The position numbers were made by a program, and so were the translations under genes. The notes beneath the pieces are model-generated. The model saw only the letters and a program-made list of their open reading frames with translations. It searched no databases and was not told where the DNA came from. Shown in pieces: positions 50,499 through 59,827 of a DNA stretch of 64,000 nucleotides. Source of the stretch: UBA2821 sp902763335. GTDB taxonomy: Bacteria > Bacillota > Clostridia > Lachnospirales > Lachnospiraceae. Every line of letters begins with the position of its first letter. Within the stretch, counting starts at the first letter, position 1. The DNA is taken from NCBI GenBank assembly GCA_052066835.1, contig JBQHRJ010000001.1; one strand, given 5' to 3'.

Positions 50499-53400
50499 TT
50501 GACAAGAAGGTTAGCAGCAGTATTATTAATATTTTTGATGATTTTTGGATGTATGTCGGACGGAATGTGTATATATGGAGACAATACACATTCTGATAAG
50601 GAAACAAAAAAGCCGGAAATATATTTATCCTGTGAGGGAGAGCAGGGAAAAAACGGATATTATATCAGCATGGTAAAGGTCAGTGTGGATATACGGGAAT
50701 TTGATACGGAACTGATAAAGGAAAAGGAATATATTATACAAAAGGGAAATAGCATAATTTCTAAAAAGTTTGATGGTGATACCTTTGACATTACGGAGAA
50801 TGGTGAGAATATGACTTTGTATGTCAGGATAAAGGATTATGAGGGACACATATACACCTCTTCCAAAATGAATATTAGTGTTCACATGGCAAAGCCATAC
50901 CTTAGTATACAGAGAATTGGTAATGATACTGTCGATATCGAAGTGTGTGAGAAATATGGTGATACAAGTGTAGCTATAAAGGATATTAAGAGTTATCTTG
51001 ATATCAGGCTTACGGCAAAAGATTATCGCGGAGAAGATATAGGATATGAGAATCCGGTTATAGAGTGGAGTGAGAAAGAAGATAACATTTATTGTGCAAG
51101 AATAAGGATTGTGTCAGATGGAATATATAGCCTGAGTGCGGTGTATGATAATGGAATCAATGATGCTATAGAAGAAAGTATAAGTTTTGTGGCAGATAAT
51201 GAACCGCCTGATGAGGATATGGTGAAGGTCTGCGTGTATAAGTATGATGCAGATGGTCACAGATGTGGAAAATCAGTTTCAAGCGGATTTGGGAATAATT
51301 CAGATAAGATTAATTATACAAACGGTTATTATGAAATGGAGATTAGTGGATATGACAGATGTGACTTGATAAGCGGTGTTGATGCATCCGGGGCAGACGG
51401 AGTATGTTATTATGTTACGGATAAAAATCTTAGTAAGGATGATATTGAGGCAATAAAGGACTGGGAAGAGTACAGTGATGGATATGTTATAAAAATTGAC
51501 AGCAAAAGATTCAGAATATATGTAAAACTTACAGACAGGCAGGGAAATGTGTCATATGTATCTACAGGAGAATATATTGTGGACGATGAACCGCCATATA
51601 TAAGCAACATAGAGGTGTTATCAGAAACAAATGAAACCGGATTTTATAATAAAAATGTTACAGTAAGATTTGAGGCATATGACAGGCGAAAGATATCGTC
51701 AGGCACGGATAAGATTGAATACAGAGTGAAATGTAATGGCAGAGTCACAGAGAGTTGGAAAACATTAAAGTATAATGAATCGGGAAAGTATGATGTAGAC
51801 ATACCGGCAAAGGATAACAATGGTGAAGTGTGTATAAATGTCAGGGTTAAAGATAAAGCCGGAAATGTATCGGTTAAGAAGAGCCGAAAAATCAAAATAG
51901 ATACAATATCTCCGAGAATATATGTTGAATATGACAATAATGATGTAAAGAGTAAATCATCAGATGGCATGGGATATTTTAATAGGAAACGTATTGCAAA
52001 ACTTACTGTCACAGAAGAGAATTTCAATGAGGATAAGGCACTGGATTATATAAATATTTATATAAAGAAAGAAAATGATAAGGAATACAGACAGATTTCA
52101 GCGAAAGAACTGTTGCAGGGCGGATGGCAGAATAAAGGAAATGAGCACAGTATAAAATTAAAATTTGATTCGGAGGCTGGCTACATATTTAGGCCGGCAT
52201 ATACCGATGAGGCTGGAAATGACAATGAAGACGTTATATATGGCAATGCAGAAACACCGGAAAAATTTATAATAGATACAACAAAGCCTGATGCATTAAT
52301 ATTTATAAAAGATAAAGAATGGATGTTTAAGGGATTCAAATCTTCATTAAGATATAACAGATATGCGGCAAAAAGTCTTGAAACAGGTATTGAGTCATAT
52401 GATGGTATAAGCGGAATAAAGGATGTAAGCTATTGCATTATGTCTGACAGTGCAAAAGATATCCAGAGTATGAAATGGAAAAAATATACAGGAACATTTA
52501 TGATAAATCAAAGAGGTAATCAGGTGGTGTATGCAAGGGTTGAAGACTATGCCGGAAATGTGAGATATGTGAATACAAACGGAATGATAATAGATGATGT
52601 GCCACCTGAGATAAATATATCGGCAGAGGATGAAAGAGAGATATATACCAGTGATGTTAAATTAAATGTAAGTGTTAAAGAAAACAGGCAGAATAATGCA
52701 TTTTCAGGAATAAAGAATGTAAAGTATGAAGTTTACAGTATGGGAAATATTACAAAGCAGGGAGTGATGTATGACAGGGACGCACAGGAAAATAGTATAA
52801 AAGATGTTTATAATGGAGAGATACCGGTAGACAGTAAGACAAATAACAGTAATGATGTGATTGTAGTTATATATGCACAGGATAATGCGGGAAACGAGGC
52901 TGTAATGGAACGGCATCTGAAAATAGATGTGACACCGCCGGAGGTTAAGATCAGATATGATAATAATGATGGAATCGGAACTGATGGTGAAAAGAAGTAT
53001 TTTAAGGCTAACCGTACAGCAAGGATAGAAATAAAAGAGAGAAATCTTGACACATCAAAGGTGAATATTATAGTCACCGGTCCGGACGGCAATATATCCC
53101 GGATATCAGAATGGAGAAAGACTGACGGCACCGGAAATATGGATGACAGTCTATACATGACAGAGATTTATTTTGAAGCTGATGGAGATTATACATTTAA
53201 TATAAGCTGTGAGGATGATGCTGGAAATGTATCAAAAACTGACTATGGATATTCGGTCAGTCCGACATGTTTTACCATAGACAAATCTGCAAATTCGGTA
53301 AAGATTGTATATGATAATAATGAAGTTTCAAACGGCTTATATTATGACAGGTCAAGAACTGCAAAGATAATTATTGATGAGAAAAACTTTGATATATCAA

Positions 53401-54728
53401 AGGTGAATATAGATATAACCATCACTCAGGGGACAATCACAGAGAAATATGAACCGGCAGTTTACTGGATGCATGATAATGATATACATATAGCGGTTGT
53501 GAAGTTAGAGGATGACGGATATTATACGGTTAAGGCAGGTTACAGTGACAAAGCAGGGAATGTGGCAGATTCAGAAAAGACTGATAATTTTTACATAGAT
53601 AAAACCATGCCGGAAGTTACAACTTCAGGAGTCGGTGACAAATCGGCAAACAGGGAAAGTAATATCGGACTGAATGTTAAGATTACAGACAGTAATTTGG
53701 ATTCCTCCAATGTTAAGCTGACAGCTTTAATAAGAAAAGATGAGAAGTATTATATAACAGATATTGATTTTGAGACAGTAAGAACGAATTCCGGAATTGA
53801 ATATATATATGAAAATCTTGAGAATGACGGTATATATACTCTTGAATGTAATGCGGTGGATAAGGCAGGTAATGTATATGTAAATGAAAGTACAAATTCA
53901 GGAAAAGTTTTGACATTTACGGTCAATAGGAATGGTTCAGTATTTTATCCGTCTGAATATGCTGTAAAATTATCAGAAAGATTTTATATAAGAAGTGTTG
54001 ACAGTGACATTGTGATATCAGAGATAAATGCAGACTTGCTGAACTATAATATTGTGAAAATAAATGGTGAGATTTTACAGAAAAATACAGATTATACCGT
54101 AGAGAAGGTTGATAAAGACGGTGAATGGAACAGATATGAATATACAATAAAAAAGTCACTGTTTAAAGAGGATAAAGAATACATAATAACCATGCAGAGT
54201 GAAGATACGTCAGGAGGTGTATCGTACAGTGACATGAAAAATATGAAGTTGTCATTTACAGTAGATACGAAAGAACCGGAAGTAAGTGTCAGCGGAATAA
54301 AGGAAAATGGTATATATAATGCAAAGAGTAAAAAAGTTCATGTCAGAGTCAGGGATGATGGTGGAATGGTGAAAAGTTTTTCTGCCGGAATATCTAACAG
54401 TGGAAAAGTGTTAGTTAATATGGATGGAGAGGAACTTAGCAAATATCTTGAAGAGAATGATGGGATTGTGACATTTAACATTCCGGAAGTGGTAGGAGAA
54501 AAACTCTATATAAAATGTTCAGACTATTCATCAGATGAGGATGGTAACTGTAATGTTTATGAAAAGCAGTACAGAAATATAACAATATCACAAAACAGGT
54601 TTATATTATTTTACAAAAATAAACCTTTGTTTTATGGAAGTATTGTGGTTTTGGTGTGTCTGGTTTTCACAGGTGTGTATTTAGCTGCAGTCAGGATAAG
54701 AAAATCTAAGATAAATAAAAATTCTTAA
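50499..54728 (+). CDS. 1,409-residue membrane-anchored surface protein with many Ig-like repeats
   Basis: The start is TTG 50499, preceded by GGAGGAACGG. A signal peptide spans residues ~5-25. The body is made of ~12 repeated beta-sandwich modules of ~90-110 residues with recurring motifs D..PPxI, V.Y.DNN, FNxxRxAKI.I.E.NFD and DxAGNV, the pattern of Bacterial Ig-like/Y-Y-Y domains in giant adhesins. A C-terminal membrane helix (LFYGSIVVLVCLVFTGVYLAA) and a short basic tail anchor it. The ligand is unknown. It is the last gene of the phosphatase/kinase operon, so the modules are likely the outer readout or target of that signalling pair. Confidence 0.82.
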   Translation: MTRRLAAVLLIFLMIFGCMSDGMCIYGDNTHSDKETKKPEIYLSCEGEQGKNGYYISMVKVSVDIREFDTELIKEKEYIIQKGNSIISKKFDGDTFDITENGENMTLYVRIKDYEGHIYTSSKMNISVHMAKPYLSIQRIGNDTVDIEVCEKYGDTSVAIKDIKSYLDIRLTAKDYRGEDIGYENPVIEWSEKEDNIYCARIRIVSDGIYSLSAVYDNGINDAIEESISFVADNEPPDEDMVKVCVYKYDADGHRCGKSVSSGFGNNSDKINYTNGYYEMEISGYDRCDLISGVDASGADGVCYYVTDKNLSKDDIEAIKDWEEYSDGYVIKIDSKRFRIYVKLTDRQGNVSYVSTGEYIVDDEPPYISNIEVLSETNETGFYNKNVTVRFEAYDRRKISSGTDKIEYRVKCNGRVTESWKTLKYNESGKYDVDIPAKDNNGEVCINVRVKDKAGNVSVKKSRKIKIDTISPRIYVEYDNNDVKSKSSDGMGYFNRKRIAKLTVTEENFNEDKALDYINIYIKKENDKEYRQISAKELLQGGWQNKGNEHSIKLKFDSEAGYIFRPAYTDEAGNDNEDVIYGNAETPEKFIIDTTKPDALIFIKDKEWMFKGFKSSLRYNRYAAKSLETGIESYDGISGIKDVSYCIMSDSAKDIQSMKWKKYTGTFMINQRGNQVVYARVEDYAGNVRYVNTNGMIIDDVPPEINISAEDEREIYTSDVKLNVSVKENRQNNAFSGIKNVKYEVYSMGNITKQGVMYDRDAQENSIKDVYNGEIPVDSKTNNSNDVIVVIYAQDNAGNEAVMERHLKIDVTPPEVKIRYDNNDGIGTDGEKKYFKANRTARIEIKERNLDTSKVNIIVTGPDGNISRISEWRKTDGTGNMDDSLYMTEIYFEADGDYTFNISCEDDAGNVSKTDYGYSVSPTCFTIDKSANSVKIVYDNNEVSNGLYYDRSRTAKIIIDEKNFDISKVNIDITITQGTITEKYEPAVYWMHDNDIHIAVVKLEDDGYYTVKAGYSDKAGNVADSEKTDNFYIDKTMPEVTTSGVGDKSANRESNIGLNVKITDSNLDSSNVKLTALIRKDEKYYITDIDFETVRTNSGIEYIYENLENDGIYTLECNAVDKAGNVYVNESTNSGKVLTFTVNRNGSVFYPSEYAVKLSERFYIRSVDSDIVISEINADLLNYNIVKINGEILQKNTDYTVEKVDKDGEWNRYEYTIKKSLFKEDKEYIITMQSEDTSGGVSYSDMKNMKLSFTVDTKEPEVSVSGIKENGIYNAKSKKVHVRVRDDGGMVKSFSAGISNSGKVLVNMDGEELSKYLEENDGIVTFNIPEVVGEKLYIKCSDYSSDEDGNCNVYEKQYRNITISQNRFILFYKNKPLFYGSIVVLVCLVFTGVYLAAVRIRKSKINKNS

Positions 54729-54835
54729 GTGGCCGATATATATAATGAAAGAATTTAAGGACAAGTTGTTTATTGCGCATTACATGTTATTGTAATGTAC
54801 GATATTGCCATGGATGGCAGAAAGGAGCGGCGGCT

Positions 54836-55540
54836 ATGAATACAGCAGCAGTTAATCAGACAGCAGATGTTGTTTCATCTGTATATTCTGATAATACAAA
54901 AACATCAGGAGTAAATGATAAGACGGTAGGGTCACCAAAACTCAGCGAGAAGGGACAGAAGTATTTTGAAGAATTAAAGAAGAAATACAGTAATATGGAT
55001 TTTGTTCTGGTAGAGGATGGTATAACGGATGCTGAGGCAAAAGCGGCAAAGTATGCTAACTCAGGAAGAATGCAGGTCGTAATTGACGAGCAGCATATAG
55101 AAAAGATGGCCGAGGACGAGGCATACAGAAATAAGTATGAAGGAATTATAGGAAATGCACAGGCACAGTTTGATCAGATGGTATCAGGACTTGGTTCTAA
55201 TGCATCCTCTGTAAAGACTCTGGGTATAAAAATTGATGATGGTGGAAATGCATCATTCTTTGCAGTTATTGACAAATCACTTGCAGCACAGAAGGAAAGA
55301 ATACAGGAAAAGGCTGAGAAGAAGGCCGAGGCTAAGAAAGCTGATGAAAAAGAGAAGGCTGAAAAGAAACGGGGGGAAAAGCTTCGGGATAAGAAGAGTG
55401 AGGACGTGGAAACCGTGACATCTGATTCTATAGAAGGGCTTTTGGAGAAAATAAATGATACACTGTATGCAAGTCTTAGTGATAAAGTCCGTACAGAAGA
55501 CGAGAAAAAGGTAGGACAGCATATAGACTACAGATGGTAA
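54836..55540 (+). CDS. DUF6033-like protein of unknown function
   Basis: The start ATG 54836 lies after AAAGGAGCGGCGGCT; an in-frame upstream start at 54773 is unlikely. 234 residues. The N-terminal half has the conserved LSEKGQKYFEELKKKYSNMDFVLVED block seen in Lachnospiraceae DUF6033 proteins, then a QMVSGLGSNASSVKTLGIKIDDGG block. Residues ~155-195 form a highly charged Lys/Glu/Ala coiled-coil. No signal or membrane helix. It lies ~107 bases after the surface-protein gene; CATTACA-TGTTAT-TGTAATG (54778-54797) can form a hairpin in between. Confidence 0.7.
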   Translation: MNTAAVNQTADVVSSVYSDNTKTSGVNDKTVGSPKLSEKGQKYFEELKKKYSNMDFVLVEDGITDAEAKAAKYANSGRMQVVIDEQHIEKMAEDEAYRNKYEGIIGNAQAQFDQMVSGLGSNASSVKTLGIKIDDGGNASFFAVIDKSLAAQKERIQEKAEKKAEAKKADEKEKAEKKRGEKLRDKKSEDVETVTSDSIEGLLEKINDTLYASLSDKVRTEDEKKVGQHIDYRW

Positions 55541-55575
55541 GTTTTACGTCTGAAAAATAAAAATAAATTCGGGTA

Positions 55576-55604
55576 TTGACAAATGAGTTAGAATAGACTA
55601 ACAT
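55576..55604 (+). promoter_or_regulatory. Promoter with an operator-like inverted repeat in its spacer
   Basis: TTGACA at 55576 and TAACAT at 55599, 17-base spacing. GTTAG-N6-CTAAC (55587-55602) overlaps the spacer and -10. The same GTTAG-N6-CTAAC recurs at 55686. No coding region follows before the terminator at 55650. The form recalls DtxR/IdeR-type iron boxes, but the identification is tentative. Confidence 0.5.
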
Positions 55605-55649
55605 AATACATGAATTACGTGTGCATTTTAATATCTTATACAAATAAGG

Positions 55650-55676
55650 ACTGCCAGAGATGGCAGTTTTTATTTA
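55650..55676 (+). terminator. Rho-independent terminator
   Basis: ACTGCCA-GAGA-TGGCAGT followed by TTTTTATTT. It is 110 bases after the DUF6033 stop and ~40 bases after the 55576 promoter, so it either ends the upstream gene or a very short transcript. Confidence 0.85.
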
Positions 55677-55685
55677 TGTTAACGT

Positions 55686-55701
55686 GTTAGACAAAACTAA
55701 C
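55686..55701 (+). promoter_or_regulatory. Second copy of the GTTAG-N6-CTAAC operator-like site
   Basis: Same half-sites and same 6-base spacer as at 55587, exactly 99 bases further on. It lies ~60 bases upstream of the -35 box used by the ABC exporter. Confidence 0.4.
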
Positions 55702-55745
55702 TATTAAAACAGTTTTTGGTTTATGTTTTTTGTGCAAAAAACATA

Positions 55746-55805
55746 TTGAAATTAATAAAAATAAGTATATAATATAAATAAACATATGAACATGTATTCA
55801 TATGT
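55746..55805 (+). promoter_or_regulatory. Promoter and palindromic operator-like site before the ABC exporter
   Basis: TTGAAA (55746) and TATAAT (55768) with a 16-base spacer. Just downstream, ACATATGAA (55782-55790) and TTCATATGT (55797-55805) form a perfect 9-bp inverted repeat with a 6-base centre, in the position of a repressor site near the transcription start. The whole 55541-55883 stretch has no gene. Confidence 0.6.
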
Positions 55806-55883
55806 AAACATAATAAAAGTAACATTCAATTATAAATAAAACAAAATAGCAGTTTGTAATTCTGACTGCAGAATGGAGGAAAA

Positions 55884-56582
55884 ATGTTTTTACAGATTAA
55901 AGATTTGAAAAAAAGTTATGGAACCAAACAAAATAAAGTAATGGTTCTTCATGGAATCAACCTTGAGGTGGAAAAAGGAAGTATATGTGTTCTTCTCGGA
56001 CCATCAGGTTCAGGTAAATCAACGCTGTTGAACATAATAGGCGGAATAGACAGTGCAGACAGCGGAGAGATATCTATTAACGGTTCAGTTATACAGGGGA
56101 TGAATGACCGGGAACTCACATTGTATAGAAGAGATCATCTTGGTTATATATTTCAGGCGTACAATCTCATACCTGACCTTACGGTAAAGGAGAATATAGA
56201 GGTAGGTGCATATCTTAGCAAAGATCCTCTTGAACTTGATGAGCTTATAGATGTGTTAGGACTTACTGAACACAAAGATAAGATACCGAGTCAGTTATCA
56301 GGAGGACAGCAGCAGAGGACGGCCATCGGAAGAGCCATAATAAAAAATCCTGACATTCTTTTGTGTGATGAACCTACGGGAGCACTTGATTATAACACTT
56401 CAAAGGATATTCTTTCTCTTATAGAAAGAGTTAATCAGAAGTACGGTAATACGGTTATCATGGTAACACACAATGATGCAATCAAAAACATGGCAGACAG
56501 AGTTATAAAACTCCGTGACGGTAATATTAGAAAAGATTACATAAATGAGAATAAAATTAAGGCAGAGGATTTAGACTGGTAA
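55884..56582 (+). CDS. MacB/LolD-type ABC ATPase
   Basis: 232 residues, ATGGAGGAAAA before ATG. Walker A GPSGSGKST, Q-loop FQAYNLIPDLTV, signature LSGGQQQR, Walker B ILLCDEPTGALD and switch His VTHND are intact. This subfamily drives mechanotransmission-type exporters that move antimicrobial peptides, lipoproteins or drugs. It is paired with the large FtsX-type permease 37 bases downstream. The operator-like sites upstream suggest inducible expression. Confidence 0.93.
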   Translation: MFLQIKDLKKSYGTKQNKVMVLHGINLEVEKGSICVLLGPSGSGKSTLLNIIGGIDSADSGEISINGSVIQGMNDRELTLYRRDHLGYIFQAYNLIPDLTVKENIEVGAYLSKDPLELDELIDVLGLTEHKDKIPSQLSGGQQQRTAIGRAIIKNPDILLCDEPTGALDYNTSKDILSLIERVNQKYGNTVIMVTHNDAIKNMADRVIKLRDGNIRKDYINENKIKAEDLDW

Positions 56583-56619
56583 AATTGAATCATTTAATGC
56601 AGATAGAAAGGAAAAGTAT

Positions 56620-58872
56620 ATGAAAAATCCATTGAGAAAACGTTATTTAAGAGAATTAAAGCGTGATATCGGAAAATATATGGTTATATTTTTATTTATG
56701 TCACTTACCATAGGTTTTATATCCGGATTTCTGGTTGCGGATGACAGCATGAAGACAGCCTATGATAACAGCTTTGAGAAATATAATATAGAAGACGGTA
56801 ACTTTGAACTTATGTATGAGAAGACAGATAGAATGTTTGATGATATAGAAGATAAGTATGCTGATATATATGAGAATTTCAATAAAGAATTTCAGGCAAT
56901 AAATTCAAAGACTAAAATCAGAGTTTTTGCTGAGCGTAAAGAGATAAATAAAGTAAGTATAATGAGCGGTAAAATGCCAAAGAATGATGGAGAGATTGCA
57001 ATAGACAGAATGTTTGCCGACAACAATAGTATAAAAGTCGGAGATACATTTAAAATGGATGAAAGTGAATATAAGGTAACAGGTCTTGTGGCACTTTCTG
57101 ATTATAGTGCATTGTTTGAAGACAATTCAGACATGATGTTTGACTCTATCAATTTTGGTGTTGGAATTGTTACACAGGAACAGTTTGACAAAATGTCAGA
57201 TGCAAAACTTCATTATGTGTATTCTTGGAAAAATCACAAGAAAAACCTGTCAGACAAAGCAAAAAAGACAATGGGTGATGATATTTGCAAAGTTCTGGTG
57301 GAAAATGGTGCTGCAATAAAAAGTATTACACCGGTTACGCAGAATCAGGCAATTCAGTTTACCGGAGATGATATGGGCGGAGACAAAAGTATGATGATGG
57401 CACTGCTCTATATTATTATCGTTATTATGGCATTTATATTTGGCGTTACAGTCATGAATACCATAGATAATGAAGCGTCTGAGATAGGTACGCTAAGGGC
57501 AATGGGATATACAAGGGGCGAGATGGTAAGACATTATATGATGTTGCCGGTTATAGTTACGCTTGTTGCAGGAATTATAGGAAATATTCTTGGCTACAGC
57601 ATGTTTAAGGGTGTGGTTGTTGGCATGTATTATGGAAGCTACAGCCTTCCTGCATATAAAACTATATGGAATGCTGATGCATTTATTCTGACTACAGTTG
57701 TGCCTTGTGTTCTAATGTTTGTGATAAATCTTATAATTTTAAACGGTAAACTAAAACTATCACCACTTAAATTTTTACGTCATGACCTTAAGGCAAGGAA
57801 ATCAAAAAGGGCAGTAAAACTTCCGGACTTTAAGTTTAAGACAAGATTCAGACTCAGGATTCTGCTTCAGAATAAGGCAAACTATATTATTATGTTTATA
57901 GCTGTTATATTTGCAAATCTGCTTTTAGTATTTGGTTTTGTAATGACACCGATATTAGATAATTATGGAGATATAGTAAAGGAGCAGATGTTCTGCAAAT
58001 ATCAGTATGTATTAAAACAGTCAGTGGAAACTGAAAATGAAAGTGCTGAAAAGTATTGTGCAGGAAGTTTGAAACTTAAGGGAAAAGATGATGAAATAAA
58101 TATATATGGTGTTGATAAGGATTCAAAATATGTTAAGGATATGAAACTTGACACATCGGGAAATGAAGTATATGTATCACATGGAATTATGGAAAAATAT
58201 GGATATGAACCGGGGGATAAGATTGTCCTTAAGGATAAATATTCCGGTGATGAATACGCTATGACAATAAAGGGAAAATATACTTATTCAGCATCTATGG
58301 CAGTATTTATGAGCCGTGAGCAGTATAATAAAATCTTTGATAAAGACAGTGATTATTTTAACGGATATTTTTCTGATGAGAAGCTGGAAGATATAGATGA
58401 AAACAATGTCGCAACGACTATAACACTTCAGGATATGACGAAGGTTGTACGCCAGTTAAAGAAGTCAATGGGTTCGATGATGCCTCTGTTTTCTGCATTT
58501 GCCATGATTATGGCGGCACTCATGTTTTATCTGTTATCAAAGATAGTTATTGAAAAAAATGCTTCTTCCATTTCAATGGTAAAAATACTGGGATACAACA
58601 GTAAGGAGATTGGCGGCTTTTATGTTGCATCAACAACTATTGCTGCATTGGCATTTATTATCATAAGCATACCGGCATGTGAGTTGTTCATGAGAGGAAT
58701 ATATTTATATATTATGAATGAAATGTCGGGATGGATTGATTATTATGTGGCACCGTCAGTTTATGTGAAAACCATCGTCATGTCTGTTGCCGCATACATA
58801 TTATCAGCAGTATTGCAGTATAGAAAGATTGGAAAGGTCAATCTGGAGCGTGCATTAAAAGATATGGAATAA
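56620..58872 (+). CDS. FtsX/MacB-like ABC permease with two extracellular domains
   Basis: 750 residues, AGAAAGGAAAAGT before ATG. Helix 1 (~20-42) is followed by a ~220-residue outer domain; three helices (around 262-380) carry the FtsX signature IGTLRAMGYTRGEMVRHYMM. A second unit (helix ~425-448, another outer domain, then three helices ~620-740) has MVKILGYNSKEIGGFYVAST. Two FtsX modules in one chain are typical of single-polypeptide permeases of Gram-positive bacteria that expel peptides or lipids. No neighbouring two-component system; control may be by the palindromes upstream. Confidence 0.9.
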   Translation: MKNPLRKRYLRELKRDIGKYMVIFLFMSLTIGFISGFLVADDSMKTAYDNSFEKYNIEDGNFELMYEKTDRMFDDIEDKYADIYENFNKEFQAINSKTKIRVFAERKEINKVSIMSGKMPKNDGEIAIDRMFADNNSIKVGDTFKMDESEYKVTGLVALSDYSALFEDNSDMMFDSINFGVGIVTQEQFDKMSDAKLHYVYSWKNHKKNLSDKAKKTMGDDICKVLVENGAAIKSITPVTQNQAIQFTGDDMGGDKSMMMALLYIIIVIMAFIFGVTVMNTIDNEASEIGTLRAMGYTRGEMVRHYMMLPVIVTLVAGIIGNILGYSMFKGVVVGMYYGSYSLPAYKTIWNADAFILTTVVPCVLMFVINLIILNGKLKLSPLKFLRHDLKARKSKRAVKLPDFKFKTRFRLRILLQNKANYIIMFIAVIFANLLLVFGFVMTPILDNYGDIVKEQMFCKYQYVLKQSVETENESAEKYCAGSLKLKGKDDEINIYGVDKDSKYVKDMKLDTSGNEVYVSHGIMEKYGYEPGDKIVLKDKYSGDEYAMTIKGKYTYSASMAVFMSREQYNKIFDKDSDYFNGYFSDEKLEDIDENNVATTITLQDMTKVVRQLKKSMGSMMPLFSAFAMIMAALMFYLLSKIVIEKNASSISMVKILGYNSKEIGGFYVASTTIAALAFIIISIPACELFMRGIYLYIMNEMSGWIDYYVAPSVYVKTIVMSVAAYILSAVLQYRKIGKVNLERALKDME

Positions 58873-58886
58873 ATGTTTTTTGAAGG

Positions 58887-58915
58887 TTGTTTTAAATAAG
58901 GAAATAGAGTATAAT
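58887..58915 (+). promoter_or_regulatory. Promoter of the NYN-domain gene
   Basis: TTGTTT (58887) and a perfect TATAAT (58910), 17-base spacer, 58 bases upstream of the start. Confidence 0.6.
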
Positions 58916-58973
58916 ACTCTTCGTATAGTTTTAAAGCTATAGCATTTTATGGTGAGGAGGTGAATGGAAAGAA

Positions 58974-59738
58974 GTGTTCGGACTTGGGAAAAAGAATAAA
59001 AAAGCTACAGCAGTGGCGTTTGTTGATTATGAACACTGGTATTATGGCTATAGGAATAAGTTCCAGATGAAACCTAATATTGAAGAGTGGATTGAAGAAT
59101 TAAACGATGAATATGATATGAAGAAGATATATGTATTTGGTGATTTTTCAAGATATAATATTGGAACAGACCTGGACAGGGTAAAAGGAATTACGAAGAA
59201 TGTTGTACATACGGCAAGTGCGAAGGAAGGGGTAGATAAAGATTTTACTGATGTGATTATATTGGATGCAATATATCGCAATGCCGCAGAGAAAAATAGT
59301 GAAGATGTATATGTTTTATTTACGGGAGATGCACATTTTACAAAGGTTGTTGAATATTTGAAGGAGTTGGATAAGAAGGTTGTAATATACGGTGTTAAGT
59401 ATTCGTTCAGCAATCAGCTTAAATCAGCGGCAACAAGTTATGTGGAGATGCCGAGACAGTCACAGGAGAAGAATCATTACATAGATTTAATACTGGGCAG
59501 TCTTTCGAGATTTAGGAACAAGCCAAAAACAGTTATTACATATTGGAAAACGGTTAATAATGTTGCAGATTACAATCATGTACCAAATGATAAAGTAAAG
59601 ATAGCATTAGATAATTTGTTGAAACAAAAATATATTTGTGAAGAAGAAATGCTCGGGTATAAAGGACAGAAAATGTCAGTATTAAAACCTGATTGGGAAC
59701 GTCTTGAAGCTGACGGCTTATGGGACGCAGTAAAGTAA
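58974..59738 (+). CDS. NYN-domain (PIN-like) putative ribonuclease
   Basis: 254 residues from GTG 58974. The N-terminal ~150 residues match NYN/LabA-DUF88: AVAFVDYEHWYYG (first Asp), FGDFSRYNIG, GVDKDFTDVIILDAI with the central Asp residues, and VYVLFTGDAHFTKVVEYL, with Asp ligands for Mg2+. The C-terminal ~80 residues are a winged-helix-like domain (VADYNHVPNDKVKIALDNLLKQKYI). The start is unusual: GGAGG (58956) is 13 bases away from the GTG but three from an out-of-frame ATG at 58964 that opens an 11-codon frame. The class is an RNA-cleaving enzyme; targets are unknown. Confidence 0.8.
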   Translation: MFGLGKKNKKATAVAFVDYEHWYYGYRNKFQMKPNIEEWIEELNDEYDMKKIYVFGDFSRYNIGTDLDRVKGITKNVVHTASAKEGVDKDFTDVIILDAIYRNAAEKNSEDVYVLFTGDAHFTKVVEYLKELDKKVVIYGVKYSFSNQLKSAATSYVEMPRQSQEKNHYIDLILGSLSRFRNKPKTVITYWKTVNNVADYNHVPNDKVKIALDNLLKQKYICEEEMLGYKGQKMSVLKPDWERLEADGLWDAVK

Positions 59739-59747
59739 TCTTGATAA

Positions 59748-59800
59748 ACACTATGGTTTGAATGTATTTAGGAATAAATTCAAGCCATGGTGTTTTTTTT
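59748..59800 (+). terminator. Rho-independent terminator of the NYN gene
   Basis: ACACTATGGTTTGAAT and ATTCAAGCCATGGTGT pair (one mismatch), followed by a run of eight T. Confidence 0.9.
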
Positions 59801-59827
59801 GTTGAACAAAAAAGGCAATTCATAATA

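Noticed and set aside
47781..55540. Type VII secretion locus because of the PP2C/kinase pair
   Set aside because: No WXG100 proteins, FtsK/EssC ATPase or FHA-domain protein are present.
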